Below, piece by piece: positions 11,563-22,978 of a DNA stretch of 64,000 nt (its first letter is position 1; the number at the start of each line of letters is the position of its first letter). A program made the translations under genes and the position numbers. A model generated the notes under the pieces. It was not told the DNA's origin. It made no database searches and saw nothing but the letters and a program-made list of their open reading frames with translations. Source of the DNA: Thuidium tamariscinum (taxonomy: Eukaryota; Streptophyta; Bryopsida; Hypnales; Thuidiaceae); NCBI GenBank assembly GCA_947034885.2, contig OZ019759.1, positions 3,040,501 to 3,104,500 on the forward strand, in the 5' to 3' direction.

Positions 11563-14423
11563 ATGGATTTGCATAGTCCTGAGGAATTTTCAAATCCAGT
11601 TCCGACGCTTCCAGATGATGTTCAGTTGTGCGAAGGAATCCCTCGTAAGAAATGGGTGTCACAATCTGTTACCCTCCAGAACAATGACGGGGTGGATATT
11701 GCCAGAGGAATTTGTCAGAACGTTGACCCTGATTTGGTGGTTGACCACGATGGGAAGTCACTCAGTGACGACCGAGTTGCTATTCAGATTGTAGAGTCTT
11801 TGAACGAGGAACTCTACTCTTCTGGGAACATGTGGTCGCTGCGCTCTTGGCACATCAAGAGAGTGTTTCTTTATGACGGAGCCTCATTGTACGATCACGA
11901 TCAGACTCACATATACAACACGGCCATGAATCCCTCAAGCAGAAGAGTTCGAAAGGGGGTTTGGACATATGAAACAACTGGTGAAAGGGTTGATCCTGAG
12001 GTTCTTCCTAAGAAAGAACTTCTCCTGACTATGGAGTCAATCACTGCAGTTTCTACTAAAACATGTTGTGAGATGAATTGTGTGCAACCTTTCCCACGTG
12101 CACACATTCAGTCAATACGGACGGAAATATATGGAGGGGATGACTTCAAGGCTCGTAACAAGACACTTCTAGAGGTACATAGGCAGATTCACAAAGACGA
12201 TAGAGGCAAAGAGTGGATAACTTTGAAAGGTAGAGAGGTGTGCCCCACTGCTTGGTGGATTATTCATGGGATTGCAAAGTGTACATTCTATAGGTACAAA
12301 GTGAAAGCAAAAAGTGGGGAGCAAGCAGAGGTTCACGGAAATTTGGGGAGCAAGAAGCCTCGCAAGCATACTGTTCAAGCTACTGCCACACTTCGAACTC
12401 TTATAGAGTCGGATGTTGATCAAATGCCACACAAGACTAGAACACTTGAGTCTGGAGAGAAAGTGATTGCAATGGTTTTACCATCTTCATTTCGTTGGAG
12501 CGAGCAATTAGAAGAAATCAATGCTTCTAATGCAATGTTGGATTTGCCCCCAATATCTTCAAGCGGTTTGAGCAACATTCGTCGTGCTTCTTTTCCAGAG
12601 TATGCTGCAAAAGCACGTGGAGACACCTTCGCTAGGTGTGGAGTGTGTGACACCTACAAGCAATTAAGGAAAGCTTGTGTGGGTGCTGAGTCAAAATTGA
12701 AGTGGACCAATCTTTATAAAACTCATAATGAAGGGCAAGAAGCTCATAGGGAATACTATTATTCCAATCGACGCACTTCCACACTACGGCCCGAAACGAT
12801 GTTGTGCATTATTCATGATAAGATGGATCATTCAAAGACTGCTTCTCCACACTTCTCTCACAAGACCAAAGTGACAAAATCTTTCATGAAAATGCCTGTA
12901 GCAGTTACTAGTATGATTGCTCATGGTCATGGTGATGTGCGCTATGCACACTATGGATTAAGTATTTATCCAACAGATTCAAATCATACTATTGGATCTA
13001 TTGCAAGATTGTTGCGTGATTTGGAAGGAGCGCCCAAGAATTCATCACGCCTGTTATTTTCTATAGAGAGGGACCAATCAACATTGACCAAAGCACTTCT
13101 GAATGGAGCAGAAACTTGCTTAGATTCCCTCCTCCCACCTCCAGAAGAACCCCTTCTAGCTAAACCCCTTCCTCCTGTGTTAATATTGCAATTAGACAAT
13201 GCTTCAGGAGACAACAAGAACCGATATGTTTTTGCTTTTTGCTCTATGCTTGTCTGCAAGGGCATTTTTCGTGAGGTGTATATTAATTTCCTCATTGTAG
13301 GACATACGCACGAAGACATCGATGCTCTTTTTGGTCGTTGGAGCTCGAGATTGAAGACAAGTAGCTATCCAACACTTCCAAGACTCATGAAGTCTTTTAT
13401 GGATTGCGAGACGCACCCAGTGATTCCTCATCTCATTGAGGAAGTTCCTGACTTCAAGGCATTCGTACAAGGGTACTTGGGCACTGGAGGGGATTTTGGG
13501 GGGGGCATTCTAGAGCCCAACAATTTAAGTTTTTCATGGATCCAAACGGATGGCCTTTGATGGAGTACAAAAATTTGTGTAACGATCCAAAATGGTTGCC
13601 AGAGGATGGTAAGGGGATTCGGTTGTGGTCGGAGACTGAAGATGGGCTTCCTATAGTGCCGAGTGGGAATCCTCGACCTCTTGTTCCAGAGAAGATGAAG
13701 GATCTTGAACATGTAAAGAAGGGATTGAATGGTTTTGTTGCGCATTGGAAGAAAATGTCAAATGACGATTACACAGGAGAGTTCAGGCGAAAGAATGGTG
13801 CATTAGAAGATTATTGGAAAGGTGTTCGAGCGGCTCTAGATGCACCTCTTCAAGTGCGTGAAGCATTACTTGATGGTTTTTGGCCAGTTTCTAGGATTGC
13901 TCTGGATGAGACAGATCGGATGCAAAGAGATGGCACATTATATGAGGAAGACGCAGAAGATGTGCCGTTTGTTGGGCGCAGACGTGATCGTCCGCGTCCT
14001 TCATTCCGTATAAATGTGGATACGCATGAAGGTTCTTTTATCGCAGTACGACCCGCTCATGGTGATCCTAAACCATTTTGGCTTGCTAGGGCCATAACGG
14101 CTCCAAGTCTAGATCCAGGGCACATGTATATGATCAAAATTCAATATTGGACGCCTACCTCAAATCGGCACATTAATTTGGATACATATGAGGGATGGGA
14201 TATGAAACAAGGGAATGTGTGGCGTGAGGACACTGCAATCAAGCCAACATGGTCAAGTACGGGTTGTATCTTAACAGCTTGGAAGCCTCGTTTTCGCGAA
14301 AACACTAAAAAACCGAAAGTCTCAATTCCAAATTTACAAGTTGGTATCATTAAGGCATCGTTGGCGGCCTTTACAATCGATGAACGCAACGATGAGGAGG
14401 ATGAGTCTATGGAGGAAGAATGA
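11563..14423 (+). CDS. DUF7869-like transposase-type protein (one gene, frameshifted at a G8 run)
   Basis: Two overlapping frames, 11563-13560 and 13536-14423, make one ~950-codon gene. The first ends shortly after an eight-G run (13498-13505). Shifting frame there gives HSRAQQFKFFMDPNGWP, which runs straight into the second frame and matches what DUF7869 relatives show at this place. Visible features are a CxxC pair (C359, C362), an acidic/asparagine motif LQLDNASGDNKNRY (D545), then INFLIVGHTHEDIDALFGRW (residues 576-595). LDN..G.NKN and GHTHEDID are hallmarks of the DUF7869 family, which I regard as RNase-H-like and transposon-derived; that function is inference. The C-terminus is acidic. 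The ATG follows a likely acceptor. The gene is divergent from gene A and carries P1 palindromes upstream. The frameshift may be a real mutation or a homopolymer sequencing error. Confidence 0.75.
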
Positions 14424-15540
14424 GTATTTCATAGTAGTAGAAGTAGTAGTTAACTTAATTGTTTAGTTTGAAGTATTAGATTATTTTTCCTATTGTAGTA
14501 AGTTACAGATTATGAGATTAATATTTGCATGCATTTAGAGTAAAAGATATGGATTTGTCCATCATCACAGTGTAGTCCATATGTAGTAGATATTGATTTC
14601 TATTAATAGTAAATATATATTTTTGGATTGGATCTCAAAAATTGTATGCACAGAATATTTTCTTGTATAAAGGAACAAATGGCAAGTTTGAGAAGTCAAA
14701 GTGTGATATTATTGAACCTTACATGTACGGTGTAAGAAATAGAAGTTTCCTTTTAAAAAAACATTTAACTTGAAAATGTTTTGAAATATTTTGTTGACCT
14801 ATACAATAACTGGAAGAAGAGATATCGATGTTGATTGTGGATATTTGCCATTGGTAGAAGCAAGATAAAAAAAATAAAGGCTAATTCTTGGCATTTTTGA
14901 GTCTCAATTTAATGGAAAGTCTCAATTTAATGAAAGCTTTTTTTGCCTTAAAATAAAAAATCATTAAAATGAGACTACAATTTGTCTCATTTTAACGAAT
15001 AAGGCCTTGTGGCTAGTCCGCACTACGGTGTAATGATTGTAATCCACTGCCATATATCGTAGGTGGTGGCAAGCATGGTATTGTAATGTTGGTGAGGGGT
15101 ACTCACGAACCTATAAGTATTTATGAAAATACAAATTTTTGAAATGCGTGAGTACAATATTGGATCTATGGATGGGACCTTTGACCTGTAGTATTAAAAT
15201 TAACCAATGTGTAGCTATTGTTATTATTTAAATATGAATATTGCATCGGAATGTTTTCCCCTCTTTTCTAGTACTCCGGTTACAATGCCTCCTCGAACAT
15301 ATATTTGAAACATAGTTTTAACAACTTAGAATTGTGAAGTAGAATTTAATAAGCTAAAAACTTGATTGGGGTTATGCTTGTTATGCCTTTGAAACTAATA
15401 TTATTTTGATGACCCATTTTGAAAATTTTAAAAATTGTCAAGGCAGTACTTGGTCATTTGGGGGTTAAAAGAAATAGAAGACTTACATGTTAGTTTATTT
15501 AAGTTTATGAGAATAGAATAAGAGAGGCCCTAATTCCTCA
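14424..15540. other. AT-rich non-coding stretch
   Basis: 3' flank of the DUF7869-like gene. It contains no open frame, repeat or palindrome cluster that I can support. Confidence 0.5.
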
Positions 15541-15544
15541 TCCG

Positions 15545-16005
15545 TAGTCAAAATTCAATGACATTCCAATTTCTCCAATTGTTCTATGACATTCCAACCT
15601 CTCCATATTTTTTTTGGCCCGTCTTCACGTGAAATTTGAAATGAATAGGCCATTTACAAAGTAGACCCAAAAATGGCTACGTGGCGTATTTTTTGAAATA
15701 AAATCAAAACTAGACAATTTCAAATGTGGAATGGAAATTAGTCATAGAACATAAATGTCCTATGACATTCCAACTTCTCCATATTTTTGTCGTCCCCTTT
15801 TCACGTGAAATTTCAAATGAATAGGGCACTTAGTAAAAAACTCCAAATATCGCAATGTAGCCTATTTTTTGGAATCTCACAAAAAATAGGCAATTTCAAT
15901 TTCCAAATGGAAATTTGTCATAGAACACAAATGTTCTAAGAAATTTCAACCTCTCCATATTTTTTTGGCCCCTCTTCACGTGAAATTTCAAATGAAGGCC
16001 TTCTA
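15545..16005. repeat. Diverged copies of the 176-bp satellite
   Basis: Two to three units carry CTATGACATTCCAAC.TCTCCATATTTTT.. GGCCC.TCTTCACGTGAAATTTCAAATGAATAGG. They also keep the TCATAGAACA / TGTCCTATGACA inverted repeat of the 7-9 kb array. Divergence is far higher than within the main array. The last unit runs directly into the GC-rich block that follows. Confidence 0.75.
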
Positions 16006-16009
16006 CAAA

Positions 16010-16400
16010 GTAGACCGTTGGATTAGGCGGACGGCACCCACCCGATCATGGTCGTCCGTCGGATCGATTGGATGGCGGACTTCCTGTCCGCCTAATTGGG
16101 CGAACGCGTTTCCGACGTGCATTGCGTCGGCGGACGGACTGCTGCCGTCCGACGAGGCGGACGCATATCCGTCCGCCCGTCCGCGGCCGTCCGATCGCGC
16201 GGACGCCCGATCTTACGGCTGTCTGATCACACGGACGCCAGATCCCACGGCCGTCCGATCGCGCAGACGCCAGATCGCGCGGACGCGTGCGCGCCATCCG
16301 ATCGATCGGCGGACAGCGCCTCGTCGGGTCGTCCGCACAGGTTTAGGGCGTCCGCCAAGGTATAAGAGGGGCGGTTTAGGCCGTCCGCTCCACTCTTGTT
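16010..16400. repeat. GC-rich block of GTCCG/CGGAC inverted motifs
   Basis: An abrupt GC-rich island in AT-rich DNA, packed with GTCCG and CGGAC. Several form small hairpins, such as GGCGGAC-TTCCT-GTCCGCC near 16074 and CGTCCG-ATCGCG-CGGACG near 16190. Overlapping Arg/Ala/Pro-rich frames on both strands are composition artefacts. A comparable block lies at 20505-20855, on the other side of the kinase-like gene. Confidence 0.75.
16357..16372 (+). promoter_or_regulatory. TATA-like element upstream of the kinase-like gene
   Basis: GGTATAAGAGG about 185 bp before the start codon, at the edge of the GC-rich block. The position is plausible for a plant core promoter. Sequence alone is the only support. 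Confidence 0.3.
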
Positions 16401-16548
16401 TTCTCCCTTGCATTTTGCAAGCATGGAGTGGAAAGCTTGGTGGCTTAAGTTCTTAAGTCTCCATTGGTTCCCCTCCTAGGGAAAGCAAGGGTGACATTAT
16501 TGGGGCCCCCTTGTTGCTTTTTTTCGAAGTTTTGACGTGATTTTTATC

Positions 16549-18051
16549 ATGATGGGACGAACAAAGAAGGCGGGTAAAAGGAAACTGGAGGAGGTGGCAG
16601 GTCCATCTAAAGAGGAGGCAAAAGCAAATAAGCCCTCTGAAGCATTGAATAATATGATGATTAAAGTAATCGTGGACTTCTACGAATCGGAGAGCACGAT
16701 GTCCTTGCAGATGAAGTATGTTCGCTACAATGAGGACTGTCCTAAAAAATTCAAGGACGACATGTGGCAACGGTTTATGGATGCGGTTTCTGTTCCACAA
16801 TGGCACAGTGAGATGGATAAGAGTGGCTTTGAGCAGTTATTAAAAAATAAGGTGCATGACGCGTTGTGGAATGCAAAGGCCATCTTAACGAAGTATGGAA
16901 AGCATCACCGTGAACATGATGCTGCATTTCAACAAGTCATTCTAAGGGCTGAATTGTTTGTCGGCCGATGTGCTCCATTCGCGTCTGCCAGGAACAGACG
17001 AGGATCTATGGGTTGGTGGAAAACCAAGGATGGAATGGTTGAATTGACGGAAGGCAGGAAGCATCTAATAGCACTTCCAGGCACGGCGACCGTGATTTAT
17101 TGTGATGATGTCGTGACCAAAGGTGGGTACGCAACAATTCAGAGGGTGCAAATTCGGGGATGCCGTGAAATACCTGAGTATTGGGAGTTTGCAGCAAAGC
17201 TATCTAATGTACAGCAGACGCTACCTCATCTTGCAAAGGCGGAACACCAAAACGAGTCCATGGCGGTGCGGATTGGCCATCCCGGAGTGATACGGTTTTA
17301 TGCAGTTCATGCAAGGAGGAATGAAGGATATGCATATTGGTGGAATGGCGGGACCTTGCGGAAGATGATGCATTTGGATAGAACTTATCCAGACAGCATA
17401 CGTATGCACTTGCAATATAGCTCGCCAACGGATGCGGATGTCATTGCCGCGGATCATCTTGCACAATTTCGGAAGAAACGTACGGAGCTAGCATGGGCGT
17501 TGTTGCATATCATGCATGCGGTGCACGATGCAGGATATTTGCACAATGATATCTCACTGGACAACATTATGTTGCACTTTCCCGCGGACGAGTCGCGCGT
17601 GTACATTGGAGTGTGCGATTGGGGCATGACTTTGTACGTTACAGAACCACCCATGTCATTGTACGTGTTCACATCCAAACAAGAGATGGATGCTGCTTTG
17701 CAAAACCGTTGGTGGGTGACCTCGAAGATTGCATATTTGCATGAAAAAGACAAAAATGTGCAAGTAATTCCAAATTTATCCATTGCAACGGAGGAGTACG
17801 CGGTGTGCAAAATAGCCATGGCAATTAACAGGGATTGCATGTCAGAGGAGTACCACAAGTTGAACATGGAAACGACAAGCATGAGCAAATTTGATCACCA
17901 AGCCTTGGCAATGTCATTTCATGCGTACTTGGAGCGCCCTTGCAAAGACGGCCCGGAGAATGCGGGCGGTTTGGCACGCATCATCAATCGTTGGACCAGT
18001 ACTTTCAACTGGCCTATTCCCAATGAACACTTTCGGCGTTCGTATGAATAG
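16549..18051 (+). CDS. Divergent protein-kinase-like protein
   Basis: 500 codons from the first of two adjacent ATGs (16549; 16552 also possible), ending in TAG. A basic N-terminus (GRTKKAGKRKLEE) suggests nuclear entry. The second half carries a kinase fold in order: glycine-loop-like GGYATIQRV (about residue 192), a VAIK-type lysine in EFAAKLSN (K217), a C-helix/HPN-like GHPGVIRF, the catalytic loop YLHNDISLDNIM (H332, D334) and DWG in place of DFG (D357). Key residues are therefore present although HRD is HND. The N-terminal ~190 residues match nothing I recognise. It is intronless, lies in a transposon-rich region and is bracketed by GTCCG/CGGAC blocks at 16010-16400 and 20505-20855. It may therefore be cargo or a component of an unrecognised mobile element. 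Substrate unknown. Confidence 0.7.
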   Translation: MMGRTKKAGKRKLEEVAGPSKEEAKANKPSEALNNMMIKVIVDFYESESTMSLQMKYVRYNEDCPKKFKDDMWQRFMDAVSVPQWHSEMDKSGFEQLLKNKVHDALWNAKAILTKYGKHHREHDAAFQQVILRAELFVGRCAPFASARNRRGSMGWWKTKDGMVELTEGRKHLIALPGTATVIYCDDVVTKGGYATIQRVQIRGCREIPEYWEFAAKLSNVQQTLPHLAKAEHQNESMAVRIGHPGVIRFYAVHARRNEGYAYWWNGGTLRKMMHLDRTYPDSIRMHLQYSSPTDADVIAADHLAQFRKKRTELAWALLHIMHAVHDAGYLHNDISLDNIMLHFPADESRVYIGVCDWGMTLYVTEPPMSLYVFTSKQEMDAALQNRWWVTSKIAYLHEKDKNVQVIPNLSIATEEYAVCKIAMAINRDCMSEEYHKLNMETTSMSKFDHQALAMSFHAYLERPCKDGPENAGGLARIINRWTSTFNWPIPNEHFRRSYE

Positions 18052-18659
18052 ATCGGCATAATATAGTAGCATACGTAAGTATAGAATGATATGTAGTCTA
18101 TGTTATAGAGAGAATGTACACGTGTGGCATATATAATACGTAGTATATATACGGAGCACCAATGTATGGCAACCCAAATGAAATCTATTATATTTTTTGA
18201 ATTATTGAAAGCATTTGAAAATTTCAGCTATTAATGTTTATGATCTTTGATACTTGATAGGCAAACGTATTCATGGGTGGGGGAATGAGATCAATAGTAT
18301 TTATTGTTGGTAGATGTTGTTCTGCACATAGATACTTGATAAGGTTGTGTAACAATTTGCATGATGTATAAGGTCTAAGTAGTAAGTAAGGTAGAAGTAC
18401 CTATTAGCGCCCTGACTTGCAATCTGAGTATGTTAGGGTGAACTTCAAGAGAGTTATATATTTTTTAGAGGTGTACAAACGTTTCACAAATGAAATTCAA
18501 ATGACAAAATTCTTTTTGCGGAGCTCTGAGAAATTTATGGCAATTTTAAATAAAATCATGACATGGACAGATCATGATTCAAAATTCGAAAATGCCATTA
18601 ACCCCAAAAGGACTGGTGCTCGAAATGCACTTCAAAATACTAAAAACTTGTCCCGAAAG

Positions 18660-20172
18660 GAATGTCAAAAATCAAAATCTTCATGATTAAATTTTTTTTA
18701 AGAAAACCAACTTGTCGATCTTTTTGTTAACTTGTTCAAGTAATAGGGTACATTGTTCCAAAATTTTATTGTGAATTTCCCCACCAATTAATATTTGCAA
18801 CTAAAAAGATGACTAAAATTTCTCTCAAAATCATTTGAATTTCCTCATAGTGATATAAAATTCATAGTTTCAAGTAATAAAAATATAAGATTGATGTTTG
18901 AACAAAATAAGATATGCTTATTTTAGCTTAAGGATGATATTTGACCAAATAGAATAGAAACTATGAATTTTATCGATATAAAATTTATATTTTGGTTTCA
19001 ATTGATTTTGTGCCGATTTTTAATTGAAACAAAAATAACAAAATCAATTGAAACAAAAATTTGATTGAAACAATAGTTGATTATCAATAGAACCAAAAAT
19101 GGGAGCAATTGATTTTGAGAAAAAATTCTAATCGTTATCATTTTTTTACAAAAATTAAAAATAAATATAGGAAAACTAGCAGAAAAAATCCGAAATACTT
19201 TCAATTTCTTCCAAAGGTACAAGTATAAATGGAGATCACTATATATAATTTTCAATTTGCCTTTAAAAAATTTTGAACCAAAAACTACAATAACAAAGAC
19301 CTCAAAGTCAAATTTGGCTATTAAAGAAAATTAAATTTTTGATTTTATACATTATGAAGAGAAATTCTATTGTAAAATTCTACTTTCTACATATTCTATT
19401 TTTCTACAAATTGCTTGATGAAAACTACATATTATTGTAATAATTTTAAAGTAAAAAGTTAAGAAAATTATATCAATTATACTATATATTGGAATAGTTT
19501 GAAATTTTCACCATTAATGAATGTTAAATGGAAAACTGAATATTGCAATTGAAATTAAGGATTGATCTTAAAACGAATAAATATGAATGAAAAAGACAAT
19601 GTATTGTGTTTGACGGATTTCAACATATAGAACTTGCAATTGCAATAAATTTTTCAATTCTTGGAATTTTTCAAAATTTTAAGTTCAAATAAAAAGAAAA
19701 GTTTTCAAGCTTCATTTTCTTATTTTAAGTCAAATACCAAAATGGCTATATTGAAAGTTAGAATCAAAGTTGAACAAGGCACATCCACTTTTTTTATGCC
19801 TAAATTTTAGGGGTTAATGTGGAATCAATGTAACCACATAAAGATGTTGTTTTCAAGATTATTATTATTTTATTATTTTCATCATTATTTTAAAATTATT
19901 TTAATACTACTTAATATTCAATATTTTTACTAGTAAAATTTAAATTTCTTGAATTTAGAAACAAAATTATTAATTTTTTTAGTATCAGTTTAATAGGGTC
20001 ATTTGCCATCATTGATGACTACTGACTATTAATGCCTAAAGGAATTATAAAATCAAAATTTTCATCATTAATTTTTTTTTTGGAAAACCAACTTGTTGAT
20101 CTTCTTGTTAACTTGTTCAAGTAATCAAGTACATTGTTCCAAAAATTAATTATGAATTTCCCCACCAATTGC
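18660..20172. repeat. ~130-bp direct repeats (18660-18790 and 20045-20172)
   Basis: Both copies contain AAAATCAAAAT.TTCAT, AAAACCAACTTGT.GATCTT, TTGTTAACTTGTTCAAGTAAT, GTACATTGTTCCAAAA and TGAATTTCCCCACCAATT, in the same orientation about 1.38 kb apart. The AT-rich DNA between them has no open frame. They could be remnants of a segmental duplication; I see no LTR-type ends (no primer-binding site or polypurine tract). Confidence 0.65.
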
Positions 20173-20504
20173 AAGTTCAATGTGCCTAAAACCGCCTACT
20201 TTCACTACTTGTACATGTTGCTTTTTGTAGCCTTCAGCAATGTACAAAGGGTGTATATTGCAGGGGTGGGCGTTTTCAAAGCCCTATGCCCTTTCAACTT
20301 CAAAAATTCATAACTAATTCGACAAAACTTCAAAAATTATAAAACAATTTCGGTTAGATGTCAATTCCACTTGTCTTTCAAAGGCAATTTACTAGAAAAT
20401 ATTTTAAGACGTTTCCCCTCCCCAAAATTCAATTTCAGCTCTTAAATTGACTAGTTACCTTATACGGTGAAAAGTTTTAATTTTTTTTTCAAACATTCTC
20501 ATCA

Positions 20505-20855
20505 GGGTCGATGCGGACGCCATCACGGATGCGTGGCGGACGCGGTCGGTTGGAGCGGACGGGATCGCTTTCGTGGCAGACGTCGGCGGTCGAGGCAAAC
20601 GCTGAGACGGGCGCAGCGGACGGGACCTCCAACGCCGGCGGTCGGGGCGGACAGGCGGTCGGACGGGACCTCCGACGCCGGCGGTCGAGGCGGACGGGCG
20701 ATCGGACGGGACCTCCGACGCCGCGGTCGGGGTGGACAGGCGGTCGGACGGGACCTCTGACTTTGTATTTTACCGTGCGCACTAAATAAGGAAATTCAAA
20801 TGTCACAGGACGTTCGCGGGGTGCCGGACGCTAGACGCTGGACGTCCGCACAGCC
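20505..20855. repeat. GC-rich CGGACG tandem block
   Basis: Contains a ~50-60-bp unit repeated about three times (GGTCGGACGGGACCTCCGAC within GGCGGTCG.GG.GGAC, from about 20636 to 20760). GTCGGA and TCCGAC form inverted arms around 7 bp, recalling the GTCGGATCCGAC palindrome of elements E1/E2. It joins abruptly to the 5'-truncated SWIM-MULE copy at about 20855. Arg/Gly/Pro-rich frames are artefacts. Confidence 0.75.
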
Positions 20856-22978
20856 CTGCTTCATCACTTGGAGCATTAATTGGCATTTTGGCATTTTCGT
20901 TATTTACAGTGGGGAGGCTTCATGACAATGGTATGTGTCTATGTGAATCTTATTTTGATTTATAAATTATATTTTGTATTCTTATTTAATTAGACAATTG
21001 TTCACTTGAATTATACAGAGGAAATGATTCTTTTTACTTTCAATGTCTTTTAAAAAAAATTCTAAAACAAATAATTTCCCAATGCTTCTAAAGATAATTT
21101 ATAGTATAAATTTGAAAGATTTCTTAAAGGAAGTAGTATAGGGAATCAATGAGGCACTTGTTTCATCCAATGGCTATAAGTATTTTCTTATAAATCTTAC
21201 AGTAAGGCATACGTGGAAATACTAACTGCTTGAAGTTTCAATCATTTAGTATTTTTATTATATTATAAATTGATATTTTATGTAAAATCCGTCAGATCCG
21301 ACGGATTCCCTCACGTACTCCACATTTAGAAAAATATAATGTTACGAGGTTCAAAATTGGTTGCCATTGAAGCACTCTTTGATGGTACTATGTTTCCAAT
21401 TTTTTCTCAAGTCAGATATTTGAAAATCCTAAATCCATAATACTATTTAATTCTTCTTTGTGATTGTACTTTCCTAAACCCTAAACCATACTCAAATTCT
21501 TAGAAGTATAGAGAGCAATTTGAGATATAATTTGTATAATAATAGCAAATTGTATTTTGATTCATGTTTGCCTGTGGTTGGAATTCTAGGGTCGTACTTT
21601 AGAAGAGATGATAGACATGCCTTTTTGTAATTTGTCGGAAACGATCCACAACAAGTGGCTACAAATGTCGGGGGAAAAAGGAAACAACTTATTCGACGCC
21701 ACTTGTGATGATAGTATTCGGGCTTGGATGCAAATGACAAACTACCGAGCATACCTTAGAGGACATGCATGTGGGTCAGGACCATCAAAGGGAGAATTGA
21801 GGTTGAGGGCGGCTAGGCGTAGTGGGTGTCCAAAAAAAATTGCTGAGGCATTGAATACATTGCCAGAAGCACATGGTGTGGGAACTCGAGTACCTCATCT
21901 AGAAGGAGAAGAAATTTTTGGGAGCACAAAGAGGAGGCTTGATGTACCTATTGGTGATGCTGGAGATTCACATAGACCAGACAAAGTCAACTTCTTGCAA
22001 CCGCGGGTCCGAACTAGGTCTACAAAGGTTGTAGAAGATTCAATGGAAGGCACTAGAAATTGCAATGAAGTCAATACCTCCAATTATGTGACGGTAGCAT
22101 TTGAAACCGATTGTGACACATCCAAGTGGCACATTGCAAGGATCAACCACAAATCAAATGCAAGATGCTGGGCTCAACAACGGACATCAAACATCAAGTG
22201 TACCTCAAAGATTGCCAAGGGTGGAAAAGGAACCCCTGCTCCTACTTATCGCGGCAGGAAAGAAGAGTATGGAACCAAGCGCCCGGTGGTCGTGGATTTT
22301 TAGTTTTATTGGGATGTCATTGAACGATGTGTGAAAGGTATTAAGAGGAAGTGGGTCATTGATAGGCCAGAGCTGCCTGAAGTTTGGCCTATTCTAACGG
22401 GGACCAATTTGAATCGTGAAGAAACCTTACTGTTACAACATGCAGGCTTCCGTCTTCAAGAACAGCCTACATTATCGCCACGTGAACTTTTTGCCATGTC
22501 TAAGATTTTTGAGCCTATCTTCTTCACCCAACCATGTCCACCAAATGCCGATGTGCACCCTACAATGAGGAACAACCGAACTATCAAAAGACTTGCAAAT
22601 CCTCCAACCGTAGAGCAACGCAACAAATGGGAAAGTGCTTCAAATATTACAGGGGAAATTCTAGGAGTGACCCTCGTACCTCTTCCTGGACTTGGTGCAA
22701 TAGTGGTGCTACAGATTGGAGTGGAGTCCAACAAAAATGTATATCGAGTTACTATAGGTACATTCCCTACATGCACATGCCCTGACTTTGTCAATATGAT
22801 AGTATCTGCTGTGGGAGGCCGAGCACAATACGTGAATTGCAAGCACTTGTATTATTTGTATAGGTACTTCTGCAAGATGGATATTCATGATGACAAATTG
22901 ATTCATGCACCTAATTATAGCTTTAATGAGTTGAAGCTAAACCTAGTTTGGGCAGGGATCATCATTATTTCAAAGTAA
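20855..22978 (+). pseudogene. SWIM-MULE transposase copy 1 (E1), 5'-truncated
   Basis: Homologous to the C-terminal half of the copy at 40714-44345. A remnant of exon 1 (FRYLQWGGFMTM, ending 20930) is followed by an intron (GTATGT donor; acceptor ends 21589). Exon 2 starts at 21590: NLSETIHNKWLQMSG, GTRVPHLEGEEIFGSTKR. It is open except for one TAG at 22301-22303, where copy 2 has tryptophan (DFW). The C-terminus keeps the SWIM zinc signature TCTCPDF...VNCKHLYYLY (CxC...CxH). The catalytic core and N-terminal domain are missing, cut off at the junction with the GC-rich block. E1's right terminal repeat follows at about 23420-23512. Confidence 0.8.
21286..21307. repeat. GTCGGATCCGAC-type palindrome inside the E1 intron
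   Basis: AATCCGTC-AGATCC-GACGGATT has 8-bp perfect arms around a near-palindromic centre. It sits in the intron of the E1 transposase copy and is the same palindrome class found repeatedly in E2. Confidence 0.7.

Noticed and set aside
16046-16456. Arg/Ala/Asp-rich frames in the GC-rich block
   Set aside because: Open on several frames of both strands at once, the mark of GC-rich repeats rather than coding sequence.
18660-20172. Possible LTR retrotransposon bounded by direct repeats
   Set aside because: Only ~130 bp of repeat, no TG..CA ends, primer-binding site or coding remnants between them.
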